Source of the DNA: Rachicladosporium sp. CCFEE 5018
Taxonomy: Eukaryota > Ascomycota > Dothideomycetes > Cladosporiales > Cladosporiaceae
DNA: 64,000 bases
Assembly (NCBI GenBank): GCA_002077045.2
Contig: KZ111154.1
Location: forward strand, 974,023 to 1,038,022
Direction: 5' to 3'
The notes below the pieces were generated by a model. It worked only from the letters and a program-made list of their open reading frames with translations, was not told where the DNA came from and did not search any database. Within the stretch, counting starts at the first letter, position 1. Each line of letters begins with the position of its first letter. This document shows positions 32,071 through 41,014 of the stretch, piece by piece. The position numbers and the translations under genes were made by a program.

Positions 32071-32963
32071 ATGACTCACTCGTTCGTCTTGAACCACTTC
32101 ACGGTTATCTGGCACCTCACGTCCGACCAACCCGGGTTGAGCTCATGCCCTGCAACTCGTAGTTCGACATCCTCGATCCGAATACAGTGAGAGCCAAATG
32201 CAGCCTCACCCTTGACTGACGCCACGTCACCAGCACGAGCGCCAGTCGTGCACAGCAAAGTGAATATCAGCATATCGTTCACGAGGCCGTCGGGCGAACG
32301 CACACCGTCACTGAGAGCGCGGACTAGATATCGACGGAGGATAATGTTCGCACTACGCAACGGTAGAGAGCTGCGAAGCCGCTGACTCCGCTCGATCCGG
32401 ACGATTCCCTCCTTGACTAGGCGAGCAAACATGTTTTTGATCTTGGTTCGCTCGTAGCTGTCTAGCTTCCAGCCAGGATACTTGATGTTGAATTTGGACA
32501 TGAGAGCCAGGAAGCCGGTTTGTATTGTGCCCAGCATAACAGGCTCCAGGTCGCCAGACTGGTTGCGATCTCGACTACGCAGCTGAGCCGCAAAGGTACT
32601 CAGAACGAGGGTGATGCCGTCACCAGTCGGGAGACTGCTCATGTCGCTGGGAAAGATCAGCGCAGCCGGCAATTATCATGTGAAGTTCGAAACGTACCCA
32701 CGCCGGTCGTCCACATATGACTTTGTCAGGGTTGCTTCATATCGGGACCACCACAGCTCGACAGCTGCGTTCCAGGCAGCAGATATTCCGTGATTCTCAA
32801 GCCCGAGTGCGAACTTGGTGTTCGCCTTCTTGTTCTCGATGCGAGAGTCGCGCAGGAGTTCGTCAGTCATCCACTGCGTACGTGCAGCAAACTTCTGCCG
32901 TGCGTTATCCGCCTGAGCTGCGTAGCCGGCATGGTCGACGTGGTCGTCTGAATTGAACGCCAT

Positions 32964-33987
32964 GACGGAGTGTGTGGGGTGGCAAGGTCGACAAGTGCCC
33001 TCGAAGTGAGGATTTCATTGCTGCGCAGGGTTCGAAGTTGCCCGGGAAGTCGCGATACCAGAGTGGCAGTCGCGTGGCGGAAGGCCGCACACCACGCAAC
33101 TTCCCTCGGTGTCGCGTCGCAGGCTCACTTCGGGTATACATGGTCCCAGACAGCATGATAGGCATCAGATTGACCGGGTCAATATTGGTCTCGATGGCAT
33201 GCAGTGAGCGTCGCAAAGCTCAGTGGCGCACTTGATCTGGTGTGCGCACGAATTGGGTGATGTTGTTGAATGGGGATTTGACAGAGTTGAATTTCATAAT
33301 GGCTACCGCAGCCCCCGAGATTTGTCTGCCGACCGTATAGCAATGTTGTAGGTATGCATGAGATGGATGCAATTGCAAAATCATTATGGCGGCCGCAGCC
33401 CCCAAAGTCGTCAAAGAGCCTGCAGACTGACAGTGTGTGAGTAGCAGCCATCACTCAAGTTGGTCGCATCGGCGTACATACCTCACCCAACGCGCAGGAT
33501 ATGCCTCAGCTCCGAACTCTCATTGCATATCATTGGTGTATAGCAGCGTGCATTCACGGGGGTCGCGCCAAGGTAAAGCTTGAGATCTTATTAGTTTATT
33601 GATGCCGAACCAAGTTCGATTCTTGGCATCGACCTCAAACAAGTCGTGTCCCTTGTCGCGTCAACACATCCGACGTCATTTGCTACTTTCGCTTGCGAGC
33701 GTTGCGACCACGCGCTGCCACGCGACCTTGGATTGTTTGCGACAATGCTGAGATTGCTGCAAGGGCCCTTCTCGCGCGAATGTGAGGTGACGCAGTGCGC
33801 GTGCTGGCATGGTGGTGTACTGATATAGACAGAGGTATGTAGAGGTGAGAGCGCGACTCGTTCACTTTGTTGTCTTCACTGCTTCCTCCTCAGAGCGCGT
33901 AGCATTACTGCCGTAGTCTCACTGCGAGGCCTGCTACCACCCAAACACTAGAGCAAGACCGAATTATTGCCACAGACGCCAGCAACT
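32964..33987. other. Intergenic region upstream of the recombinase gene with a tRNA-like hairpin
   Basis: About 1 kb between the divergent recombinase and SUR7-family genes. It contains one 13-bp palindrome (33171-33183) and, at 33610-33626, CCAAG-TTCGATT-CTTGG, which has the shape and sequence of a tRNA T-arm (B box). A matching A box and acceptor stem could not be completed, so no tRNA is called. One edge of the mobile element may lie here. Confidence 0.4.
33171..33183. repeat. 13-bp near-palindrome TTGACCGGGTCAA, copy 3
   Basis: Lies about 210 bases upstream of the recombinase start codon, in its likely promoter. Identical to copy 1. Confidence 0.7.
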
Positions 33988-34884
33988 ATGCGCTTCCTCG
34001 CCATCCTCCCCGTGCTCCTCAGCACCGCGGCCCTGATTCTCACAACGCTATGCCTATTCGCCGGCTCTCGCCCAGGCTTCATGGAGGACTACGCCCTCGT
34101 CACGCTGAACACATCCCGGATTGGCCAGAACGTCCTCAACACTACTTCTTCGGAGAGCTCGAACCCATTCATCTCCTTCATAGACAACGTGACGAATTCT
34201 ATCGAAAGTGAAATCAACGAAGGCCTGAACTCCTTTGCGAAGGGACTAGGCTTGCACGACTTTTACTCCGCGCACATACTGGACTTCTGCGAGGGCTTCT
34301 ACACTCCTACAGACATGCCCAACGCCACAGTGTCGAAGTCCGACATCAAGAAGAACGTCACGGACTGCAGTAACCGCACGGCTATGTACCATTTCGACCC
34401 TCAGCAGACGCTACAGCTCGAGCTGAACAACAGCGGCAACAGCAACATCAATCTCACTGATCTGAACTGGCCGGACGAGATTGATGCTGGTCTGAAAGCA
34501 CTGCGGATCGCTTCGCAGGCCATGTTCGTGCTGTACTGCATCGCCATCGCGTTCGCAGGTGTTGCCTTCCTCGCAGCACTGGCTAGCAATTTCTTCACTG
34601 GACGGATCAGCAGCTTCATCAATGTTCTTATTGATCTGCTTGCTTTCCTGGCGATTGGCATTGCGTCTGCCATCGCAACGGCTATTGCGGTCAAGGCTGC
34701 GGATGTGATCAATCATTACGGCAATGAGATTGGCGTGTCGGCGCAGAAGGGCGGCAAGTTTTTGGTCTTGACTTGGGTTGCTACTGGAGTGATGTTCGTG
34801 GCGAGTCTGGTGTGGTGCTTTGACTGCATTGCTGGGCGGAAGGACAAGAGCAGGAGATACAAGAGTGAGAGTGGGTACTCTTAA
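33988..34884 (+). CDS. SUR7/PalI-family cortical membrane protein
   Basis: A single exon encodes 298 residues; the start is the ATG at 33988 (context AACTATGCG). N-terminal TM1 (FLAILPVLLSTAALILTTLC), then a long outer loop of about 150 residues with many N-glycosylation sites (NTSR, NTTS, NVTN, NATV, NRTA, NLTD), then TM2 (AMFVLYCIAIAFAGVAFLAA), TM3 (VLIDLLAFLAIGIASAIATA), the short HYGNEIGVSAQKGGKFL loop and TM4 (FLVLTWVATGVMFVASLVW). The tail is basic. This is the SUR7/pH-response PalI pattern: plasma-membrane proteins of eisosome/cortical patches or ambient-pH sensing. The family call is firm; which member is not clear. Topology resembles the gene at 5919-6882, but the sequences share little. 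Confidence 0.85.
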   Translation: MRFLAILPVLLSTAALILTTLCLFAGSRPGFMEDYALVTLNTSRIGQNVLNTTSSESSNPFISFIDNVTNSIESEINEGLNSFAKGLGLHDFYSAHILDFCEGFYTPTDMPNATVSKSDIKKNVTDCSNRTAMYHFDPQQTLQLELNNSGNSNINLTDLNWPDEIDAGLKALRIASQAMFVLYCIAIAFAGVAFLAALASNFFTGRISSFINVLIDLLAFLAIGIASAIATAIAVKAADVINHYGNEIGVSAQKGGKFLVLTWVATGVMFVASLVWCFDCIAGRKDKSRRYKSESGYS

Positions 34885-35237
34885 ATGACTGAACGACGAG
34901 TACTTGGCGTTTGGGACACTCGATTGCAGTCGTGGAGCTACGCTGGTCGTGGCTGGGTTTATGATGAGCGATATACCCCAGTTTCTTGTATGTATGCGAC
35001 AGGTAATTCAACAATGATCACCAAAATCTTCGGCCCACTTCCCCGGACGCTCATATGCTGCTATGGAGGTATCCATGCAACGATCTTGTCTACAGACATC
35101 GCGCGGAGATCACCAAGGCTTGAAAGTAGCGTTAGCCTCTATCTCTCATACATACTGTGAATTATAGCCATACTGCTACGGCGGATGCGCCTGAAAGAGC
35201 TCTACTCATGTTGCAGAACTCCGGAGAAGACCTTACC
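34885..35237. other. Intergenic region between convergent genes
   Basis: About 350 bases containing the two 3' ends. Nothing else is recognised. Confidence 0.4.
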
Positions 35238-36377
35238 TCAGCTGTTCTCCGTGAGCACTCGTTTGATCTCCAAGAAGCCCAGCACAGCACTCGACAGCTT
35301 CATGATGGGATCCGGCTGACTCGAGGTCTTCGCCAGCACGATGCCAGCCTTGCGGTCAACAATGAGCGTCTGCCCATGGATGCCTACTGCCATCATGATC
35401 CCCAGGTCACCGCTCACGGTGAAGCAATCTCGATAAGCAAACTTCGCATCCCCGAACGCAGCTACCAAAGGCGCGAATGAGCCAGCTGCAAAGACTTCCG
35501 CATCACCGCCGTGCAGTATGTCATCAAGCCAAGCCTTCGAAACGAGGGAATCGGACAGTAAATTCTGACCGAGTCTTGCAAGATCATGTATGGTAGCACA
35601 CATACCGCCTGCTCCACGAGGATTTCCAGCGCTGTCTACTGCGATCTGAGCATCGCTCTCCGCTCCGATTGGCTCCCAGATGTGCTCGAAAATGAGCTCG
35701 GCCAGCCTCTTCCCGCTCACCCGCTCCAGGACCAGGCTGAGCACATCAGTATTGACGGAGCTGTAGCTGAATGCTCCTCCTGGCGAAATTGTCGGAGGGT
35801 TGAATGTTTTCAAGAAGTCCTTGAAGTTCGTTGCTTTGTCGCCAGCGCGTAGCGGCGTGTAACCAAATGACACCGAATACTCGTACGACGAGTCGTCGTA
35901 TTGGATGCCAGCTCGCATGTCGAGTAAGTGTCTGACATTAATCTCTTTGAAGCTAGTCTCTCTAAGCTCCGGCAGGTAGGTGGTCACTTTCGCGGCTGGA
36001 TCGATGAGACCTTGTTCTACGAGTACACCAGTGACGAGACCGACGACCGATTTGGTCATGCTCATCATGATGTGCTTCGTCTTCTCGTTGTTGCCGTGGG
36101 CGTAAAACCTATGCACACGTTTGCCGTTGTGTAAAACGAGAAAGCCATCGGTGTGCGAGTCGACAAGGAAGTCGGTGATATTGAGCGTCTTCCCATCCTT
36201 GGTCTTGAGTGCGAAGTTGTCAAGGTTCCTAGAGCTTTTCTCGAATGACGGACTTGGTTGCGAACTTTTCTTGATTGTTTGAGTAGAGAGCAACTTATCG
36301 ATGTTCGCAAAACCATATTCGCTATATGGGTGGGTTCGCCAGTTTGACAAGTCGGTTTTAGTCTCGGAAGCAGCCAT
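35238..36377 (-). CDS. Beta-lactamase-fold serine hydrolase (class C / 6-aminohexanoate hydrolase-like)
   Basis: A single exon of 379 residues. The catalytic Ser-x-x-Lys is SMTK (Ser106, Lys109); Tyr205 lies in FSYSSVNTDV, where the family's second active-site motif is expected. Other family marks are LLDMRAGIQYDDS and the C-terminal VDRKAGIVLAKTSS. These enzymes hydrolyse esters or amides; in fungi they range from transesterases to amide-oligomer hydrolases and are rarely true antibiotic-resistance enzymes. No signal peptide, so probably intracellular. It lies upstream of no operon partner, but the neighbouring gene at 36850-38319 is another hydrolase on the same strand, 470 bases away, which suggests a joint catabolic role. 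Substrate unknown. Confidence 0.85.
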   Translation of the reverse strand: MAASETKTDLSNWRTHPYSEYGFANIDKLLSTQTIKKSSQPSPSFEKSSRNLDNFALKTKDGKTLNITDFLVDSHTDGFLVLHNGKRVHRFYAHGNNEKTKHIMMSMTKSVVGLVTGVLVEQGLIDPAAKVTTYLPELRETSFKEINVRHLLDMRAGIQYDDSSYEYSVSFGYTPLRAGDKATNFKDFLKTFNPPTISPGGAFSYSSVNTDVLSLVLERVSGKRLAELIFEHIWEPIGAESDAQIAVDSAGNPRGAGGMCATIHDLARLGQNLLSDSLVSKAWLDDILHGGDAEVFAAGSFAPLVAAFGDAKFAYRDCFTVSGDLGIMMAVGIHGQTLIVDRKAGIVLAKTSSQPDPIMKLSSAVLGFLEIKRVLTENS

Positions 36378-36849
36378 TGCGACAGACCTGGAATGGGTAA
36401 ATCTTGATAAACAGCGAAATCAAAGACTAGCTTTTGATTTATATACGCTTGCTTGGATGGAGTAAGTGATGTGCAAAGCTGAGGATGGTGCTGCATCCAT
36501 TGAAGAGGATCCGCGTTCAGCCCACCTCGGCTTTCGCTTTTGAACAGGCCAACAACATGTATACGTGACATTGCAGCAGGCATCGGGGAAGCAAATCTCC
36601 CCGTGCCGATGGGCGAAGTATCTCGTTGTCAGTGAGATATGCTCGACGTCGAATAGACCAATGCTACGGAAAGTCATCGACCGAGTTCAGTCCGCAGTCG
36701 GACATAAGAATAGCATAACGACTGACTTACATTACAGACGGTGATAAGACAAAGTCAATGCAACGCTTCCAACAAGGCTTGCTAAGCATGGCTAAGACAA
36801 AGTATCAGTTGCCGCGGTCCGCAGGGACGGAGCAATGTGCTTATACTGT
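36378..36849. other. Intergenic region between two co-oriented hydrolase genes
   Basis: About 470 bases holding the promoter of the beta-lactamase-fold gene and the terminator of the upstream alpha/beta hydrolase. Short frames only. Confidence 0.4.
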
Positions 36850-38319
36850 CTACAGGAAACTACTCACAGCCTCCATGAATGCCTCATGGTTCTCCAACAT
36901 CGGCAAATGTCCAGCATTGGGTATGCTAACGAACCTCGTACCGGGAATGTGGGACTTCTGCATCGCCTCGGGCAGCTCACCATCGCCGTCGCCTGCTATT
37001 AACAAGCCTGGCGTCTTGATCTCAGCCAGCTTGTCTTTGAGATCGTAATTGCATAACGCCCCAGCACTCTGCTCAAATCCGTCCACACTGGCTGGCTTCA
37101 CCATTTCAACAACTTTATTGAAGCTTTCCGAGCCATGATTGGCAGGCGTGAACCAGCGCTCGACCGTCGCTTTCGCCAGTGCTGGCATACCTTCCTTCTT
37201 CGCGAGCTCGATCCTATCAGCCCAGGCTTGGTTGTTCGCAGGGCTGGCCGCAACGTTACAGTCGCACGCTATGAACTTCTCCAGCCTACTCGGGTATCTG
37301 ATCGCGAAGTTGATGGCCGTGACGCCGCCCATGCTCACTCCGAGGACAGCGTGAGCTTTACTGACGTTGAGGCGGTCGAGCAGATACTCGAGGTCGTCTG
37401 TCAATAGATCGAAGCGGGTGTCGTTGCTTTTCGATGCTTGCTGTAAGTAGCCTCGCGAGTTGTATCGTAGCACGCGATAGGTCTTGCCGTTCACGCCTCT
37501 AGTGAGATCCGCAGCGACGCGATCCCATATGCTGAAGTTCGTGAGTATCGAGTTCACGCAAACAATGACTGGATCTGCTGGGTTGCCTTCCATCTGAAAT
37601 TTCAGCTCCGCGCCATCAGTAGTGATGACAGATGAAGGTGGTTCCCGTAGCGCATCAAAAGTATGGTAGTGAGACCACAGCCGAATCTCGCCACCAACAA
37701 GCTTCTTCAAGACTCGTCCAAACTCTGGCGTAGCTTTCGCTGCATCATCCTCTGGACCACCAAGTCCGTTCTCAGCCTCGAAGTCATGCACCGCAAGCGT
37801 CTCAGTCTGCCCGGTAGGTGGCATACCCTTCAATCCAGGGGCGACCAATCGAAATCGCCGCGTTCGCAGCCATCCGGGGACTTTGGCGAGCATACCGGTG
37901 TGCTCTTCTTCGTACCACTCGTCAAAATCAGTCAGATCCTCGTCCTTGAGCACGGCCGTAACAGCCACTTGCACTGGTGCTGGTCCAGAGTAGCCGGTCT
38001 TTTGCCTCGTGGAGGTCTGAGAGTAGATCTTGCGGTCCAGAGAGGTGAACGTGCCCATCACCTGCTTCTCGCGTTTAGACCGCTCCTCGCGCATGCGTGA
38101 ATAGATCCGTTTGTTAAGGTTCGAGAGATCTGTGACATCGTAGACGGCGGACCAGCCGGGTTGCTTAGAGTCTGAGGCTTCGTAGCGATCACCCGTTGTT
38201 ATAAAGGGAAGGCGAAGACGAAGAGGGCCATGTTCTGTGTTGTACCAGTCGCGGAAGGCGGATTCGTCTGTGTTTGGGCCTGTCTCGATGGCGACTGCAA
38301 GATATCCAGGGCCGTTCAT
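36850..38319 (-). CDS. EthD-like dimeric-barrel / alpha-beta hydrolase fusion
   Basis: A single exon of 489 residues. The first ~220 residues hold two similar halves, FRDWYNTEHGPLR (about 22-34) and FDEWYEEEHTGML (about 132-144), the WYxxEH pattern of EthD-like dimeric alpha/beta-barrel domains. The rest is an alpha/beta hydrolase close to 3-oxoadipate enol-lactonases: oxyanion region VNSILTNFSIWD, nucleophile Ser329 in GVSMGG, acid in IAGDGDGELP and His471 in NAGHLPMLE. EthD-like domains often bind or cyclise small aromatic or polyketide molecules, and enol-lactonases open lactones in aromatic catabolism. A fused two-step enzyme on an aromatic-derived lactone is a reasonable inference. Both parts look catalytically intact. 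Confidence 0.85.
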   Translation of the reverse strand: MNGPGYLAVAIETGPNTDESAFRDWYNTEHGPLRLRLPFITTGDRYEASDSKQPGWSAVYDVTDLSNLNKRIYSRMREERSKREKQVMGTFTSLDRKIYSQTSTRQKTGYSGPAPVQVAVTAVLKDEDLTDFDEWYEEEHTGMLAKVPGWLRTRRFRLVAPGLKGMPPTGQTETLAVHDFEAENGLGGPEDDAAKATPEFGRVLKKLVGGEIRLWSHYHTFDALREPPSSVITTDGAELKFQMEGNPADPVIVCVNSILTNFSIWDRVAADLTRGVNGKTYRVLRYNSRGYLQQASKSNDTRFDLLTDDLEYLLDRLNVSKAHAVLGVSMGGVTAINFAIRYPSRLEKFIACDCNVAASPANNQAWADRIELAKKEGMPALAKATVERWFTPANHGSESFNKVVEMVKPASVDGFEQSAGALCNYDLKDKLAEIKTPGLLIAGDGDGELPEAMQKSHIPGTRFVSIPNAGHLPMLENHEAFMEAVSSFL

Positions 38320-39156
38320 GATGATAGTCCTGATTCTTGACGGCGTGTTGGTCGAGAATGGTGCTCCTCACATCTCACGTCGATGTTGAAGAGTGATTAC
38401 AGTCACGGTAGCTCTCGGTACAGCTCCCCGGCACTGTTCGATGCCGCGACAACGTTCACCCGATGTGAGGAAGTCAGAGCCATGTGGCCAGCAACATCAC
38501 TTTATGTCAAGCGCCAGTCTATTCGCAAATCAGGTGAGCTTCAATACTACCGACACCTGGGTCTGACACATGTTGCAGCGCTTGAAATGTCGATACGTGA
38601 TATCTGTAGCAGCGCCGCGAGCAGAGACGTTCCGATTCCACAGGGTCGTACCCCAGTTCTCGGCAAAACTGCTTGGCTGATTCATTTTCTTCAAGGACAC
38701 CAAGCTGCGCTCTGTCGCTCAATTCGACCCATGCACCCTGAACGGAAAGCTGGACCTGCCTCTCTCCACCATTGCTTGCTCAGTCACGCTTCGGATAGGT
38801 TGCGGTTCTCTGCGGCGTCCACGGCACCTCCGTACGAATCGTCATGCCCTCCGCGTGCCGGCAAGCGATGCATAATACGATGATCTGCAGGCAAATCTCG
38901 AAATAACCACCACGTCAGCCAATGATGCCCTAGCATGGTGCACCACGGCGAGAACTCCAGCCGTGAACGCACATCATCGGGTGAACGCTGCTTCTAGTAC
39001 AAGACAGGAGTATTCTTTTGATCAAGCGCTGTACTTACCATCGTTTCCATTTCTTCGAGTTCATCTCGTACGTTCGTTCAGCAAATATTCGCTTCCTGCA
39101 TAGCATAGTTATCCCTCGAGCATTATCGTATAGCACTGCAATCTAGTTTGGACATC
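38320..39156. other. Divergent intergenic region with a possible acetyltransferase relic
   Basis: About 840 bases. On the minus strand near 38600-38722 the frame QLGVLEENESAKQFCRELGY resembles the end of a GNAT acetyltransferase (L-x-V-x-x-x-N-x-x-A-x-x-F-x-x-x-x-G-[FY]), but upstream sequence does not continue a GNAT domain in any single frame. It may be a decayed gene fragment or chance. The plus-strand frame of 166 codons at 38383 is not recognised. Confidence 0.3.
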
Positions 39157-40082
39157 ATGCGTTTCACCACTATCCTTACAGCTCTCGCGGCTAGCATTCC
39201 CTGCACAACAGCATACTGGAAAGGCTTCAATGTCGGCGCCAACAACCCAGACGGCTCTTGCAAGACCACGGCACAATGGACCACAGCCTTTCAGAAGATA
39301 GCCGGCCTTCCTCAACACATCACCTCGGTCCGCCTGTACGCCTCGAGCGACTGTAACACCCTCGCAAACGCCGTGCCAGCAGCAATCGCGACCGGCACTC
39401 AGATCCTTGTGGGCGTGTGGGCGGAGGATGCGACGCATTTCACGAATGAGAAGAACGCTCTGCAGGCTGCGATCAACGCCCATGGTTCGAACTGGATCAT
39501 CGCGATTTCGGTGGGCAGCGAGGACTTGTACCGGGGAGACACATCGGCGAGTGCACTGGCGCAACAGATCTACGATGTCAGAGGCATGGTAAGGGCAATG
39601 GGTGTGCAGGCCCAGGTTGGGCATGTGGACACCTGGACCGCGTGTGTGGACAACAACAACAAGGCCGTCATCACGGCTTCTGATTTCATCGGACTCGATG
39701 GGTAAGCATTGTCCCGTTGGCGCATGATCGAGATCACACGCTGACTGTTGTTCCCAGATATCCCTACTTCCAGAACGCTGCCATCGCGGACGCTTCCGCC
39801 GTCTTCTGGGACTCAGTCACAGCCACTCGGAACCAAGTCAACGCCGTCTCGCCCGGCAAATGGGTCTGGGTGACCGAGACTGGCTGGCCCGTGAGCGGCC
39901 CTAACAGCGGAGCCGCGGTCGCCTCCGTACAGAATGCTCAAACGTACTGGAGATCAGTCGCCTGCCAGGCCTTCAACTCGATACACATCTTTTGGTATGC
40001 CTACCAGGATTACAATGCTTCGCCCAGCTTCGGCGTGTTTGGAAGCAACGGGAACGCGATTTACGACTTGTATGGATGCTAG
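39157..40082 (+). CDS. GH17 beta-1,3-glucanase-family protein, secreted
   Basis: Two exons, 39157-39701 and 39758-40082, give 289 residues; the intron (GTAAGC...CCCAG, phase 2) splits GYPYF. A signal peptide of about 20 residues (MRFTTILTALAASIPCTTA) precedes YWKGFNVGANN. GH17 features: SVRLYASSDC, the general-acid Glu at about 122 in ISVGSEDLYRG, GHVDTW, and the nucleophile Glu at about 222 in WVTETGWPVSGP, then a C-terminal FWYAYQDYNASPSFGVF. The family cleaves or transfers beta-1,3-glucan in fungal walls. No GPI signal or Ser/Thr-rich tail, so a soluble secreted form. The start at 39157 was preferred because it directly precedes the signal peptide. Confidence 0.92.
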
Positions 40083-41014
40083 ATGAGCCTACAGACGTCC
40101 TCTGTGTGGATTCTTGCATAGCGTGATGGGCATGACAAAGGCTGGAAAACTGGTCCCATGCCAGGATCAGACGGGAGGCATAGTTGTGTAGTATATAATG
40201 TTGCATAGCAAAGATCACCTGCATCAAAGTCTGCTGCTTTGCCCCGTTGTTCGAACCAAATACGAGGCTGTGCGACATTGACCTTGATACTCTCCTCGCT
40301 TAGAAAACGTGGGAAGCGCGTGCAGTCAATCGGCAATGTCTCCTTGGTCACAGTCCTGGTCAATTGATGCACTATTGCCAAGACAGGCACAGTCCATCTC
40401 CAAGGTTGAATGCCAAACGACATTTCTGGCACTTTCATCTTCTACTCATTAGTCTCGGGGCACTAGAATCATGCATTGCGGCGACGATATATAATCTCCT
40501 TCACTGTCATATCGGTACCGCACTTACATGTGCATCATTGCGGCGCAGCGTATGTTGTCCCGCACACCCTCGATCGTCAATGAGAGAGCTTCACCGGATG
40601 GACCAGCACGGCTTCTGTTGTCACCTGTACGCTCATCGCTGCCGCCGCTCATCACTCGCAAAGCGCGCATCACTGGCCGATACCAAGCCGCCATGCATCT
40701 TTGACCGCCCCTCACAGTGTCAAGACTCACATTGGCATAATCTGTGCGACTTGGCAGCACTTATCGTAGCTTGCAGACCTTCTACATGGGGCATAGATGC
40801 ATGCACGACATGACCCATATTGTCTGGGCGAATCAAGCTCATGCAGGAATTGTGCAGAACACTGCACGTCAAGTCGTCGGCTCGTATAGGCTGTCGATCG
40901 ATGTCGCGACTGGTCGATCGCAGGTCGTAGGTATAGATTCCTGGAGTCCCTTGCATTGAACAATGCGTCTTCTTTTCAACCTACTTCTTTGTGTCTCTTT
41001 GTGATTCAAGCACC
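40083..41014. other. Intergenic region between GH17 and sedolisin genes
   Basis: About 930 bases between two plus-strand genes. Frames up to 149 codons occur but are not recognisable. It should include the GH17 terminator and sedolisin promoter. No repeat was noticed. Confidence 0.4.

Larger units (their letters stand above)
30252..32963 (-). mobile_element. Crypton-like element: tyrosine recombinase with C-terminal zinc fingers
   Basis: Three exons, 32698-32963, 32080-32646 and 30252-32019, give an intact 866-residue frame; introns 32647-32697 and 32020-32079. The recombinase catalytic set is visible: Arg about 226 in TTGARAGDV, His395 and Arg398 in GHSLRRGTAEDLLALG, His426 in VLGHADKSQ, and a Tyr nucleophile at 438 or 439 in TSYYA. 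Downstream lie two Cys/His motifs, YHCPKGCGFSSEDWHIARVDH and RCPEPGCKTKPFLSQHQLR followed by a His pair. Tyrosine recombinase plus DNA-binding domain, with no reverse transcriptase, matches Crypton DNA transposons, which cut and paste through a circular intermediate. A domesticated regulator is also possible. The frame and catalytic residues are intact, so activity is conceivable. Element ends were not found. Confidence 0.75.

Noticed and set aside
35238..36377. Antibiotic-resistance beta-lactamase
   Set aside because: The fold and SMTK motif are shared by many fungal esterases and amidases; nothing points to beta-lactam hydrolysis.
38383..38883. 166-codon plus-strand frame
   Set aside because: No motifs, unusual composition and overlap with promoter regions of two divergent genes; likely chance.
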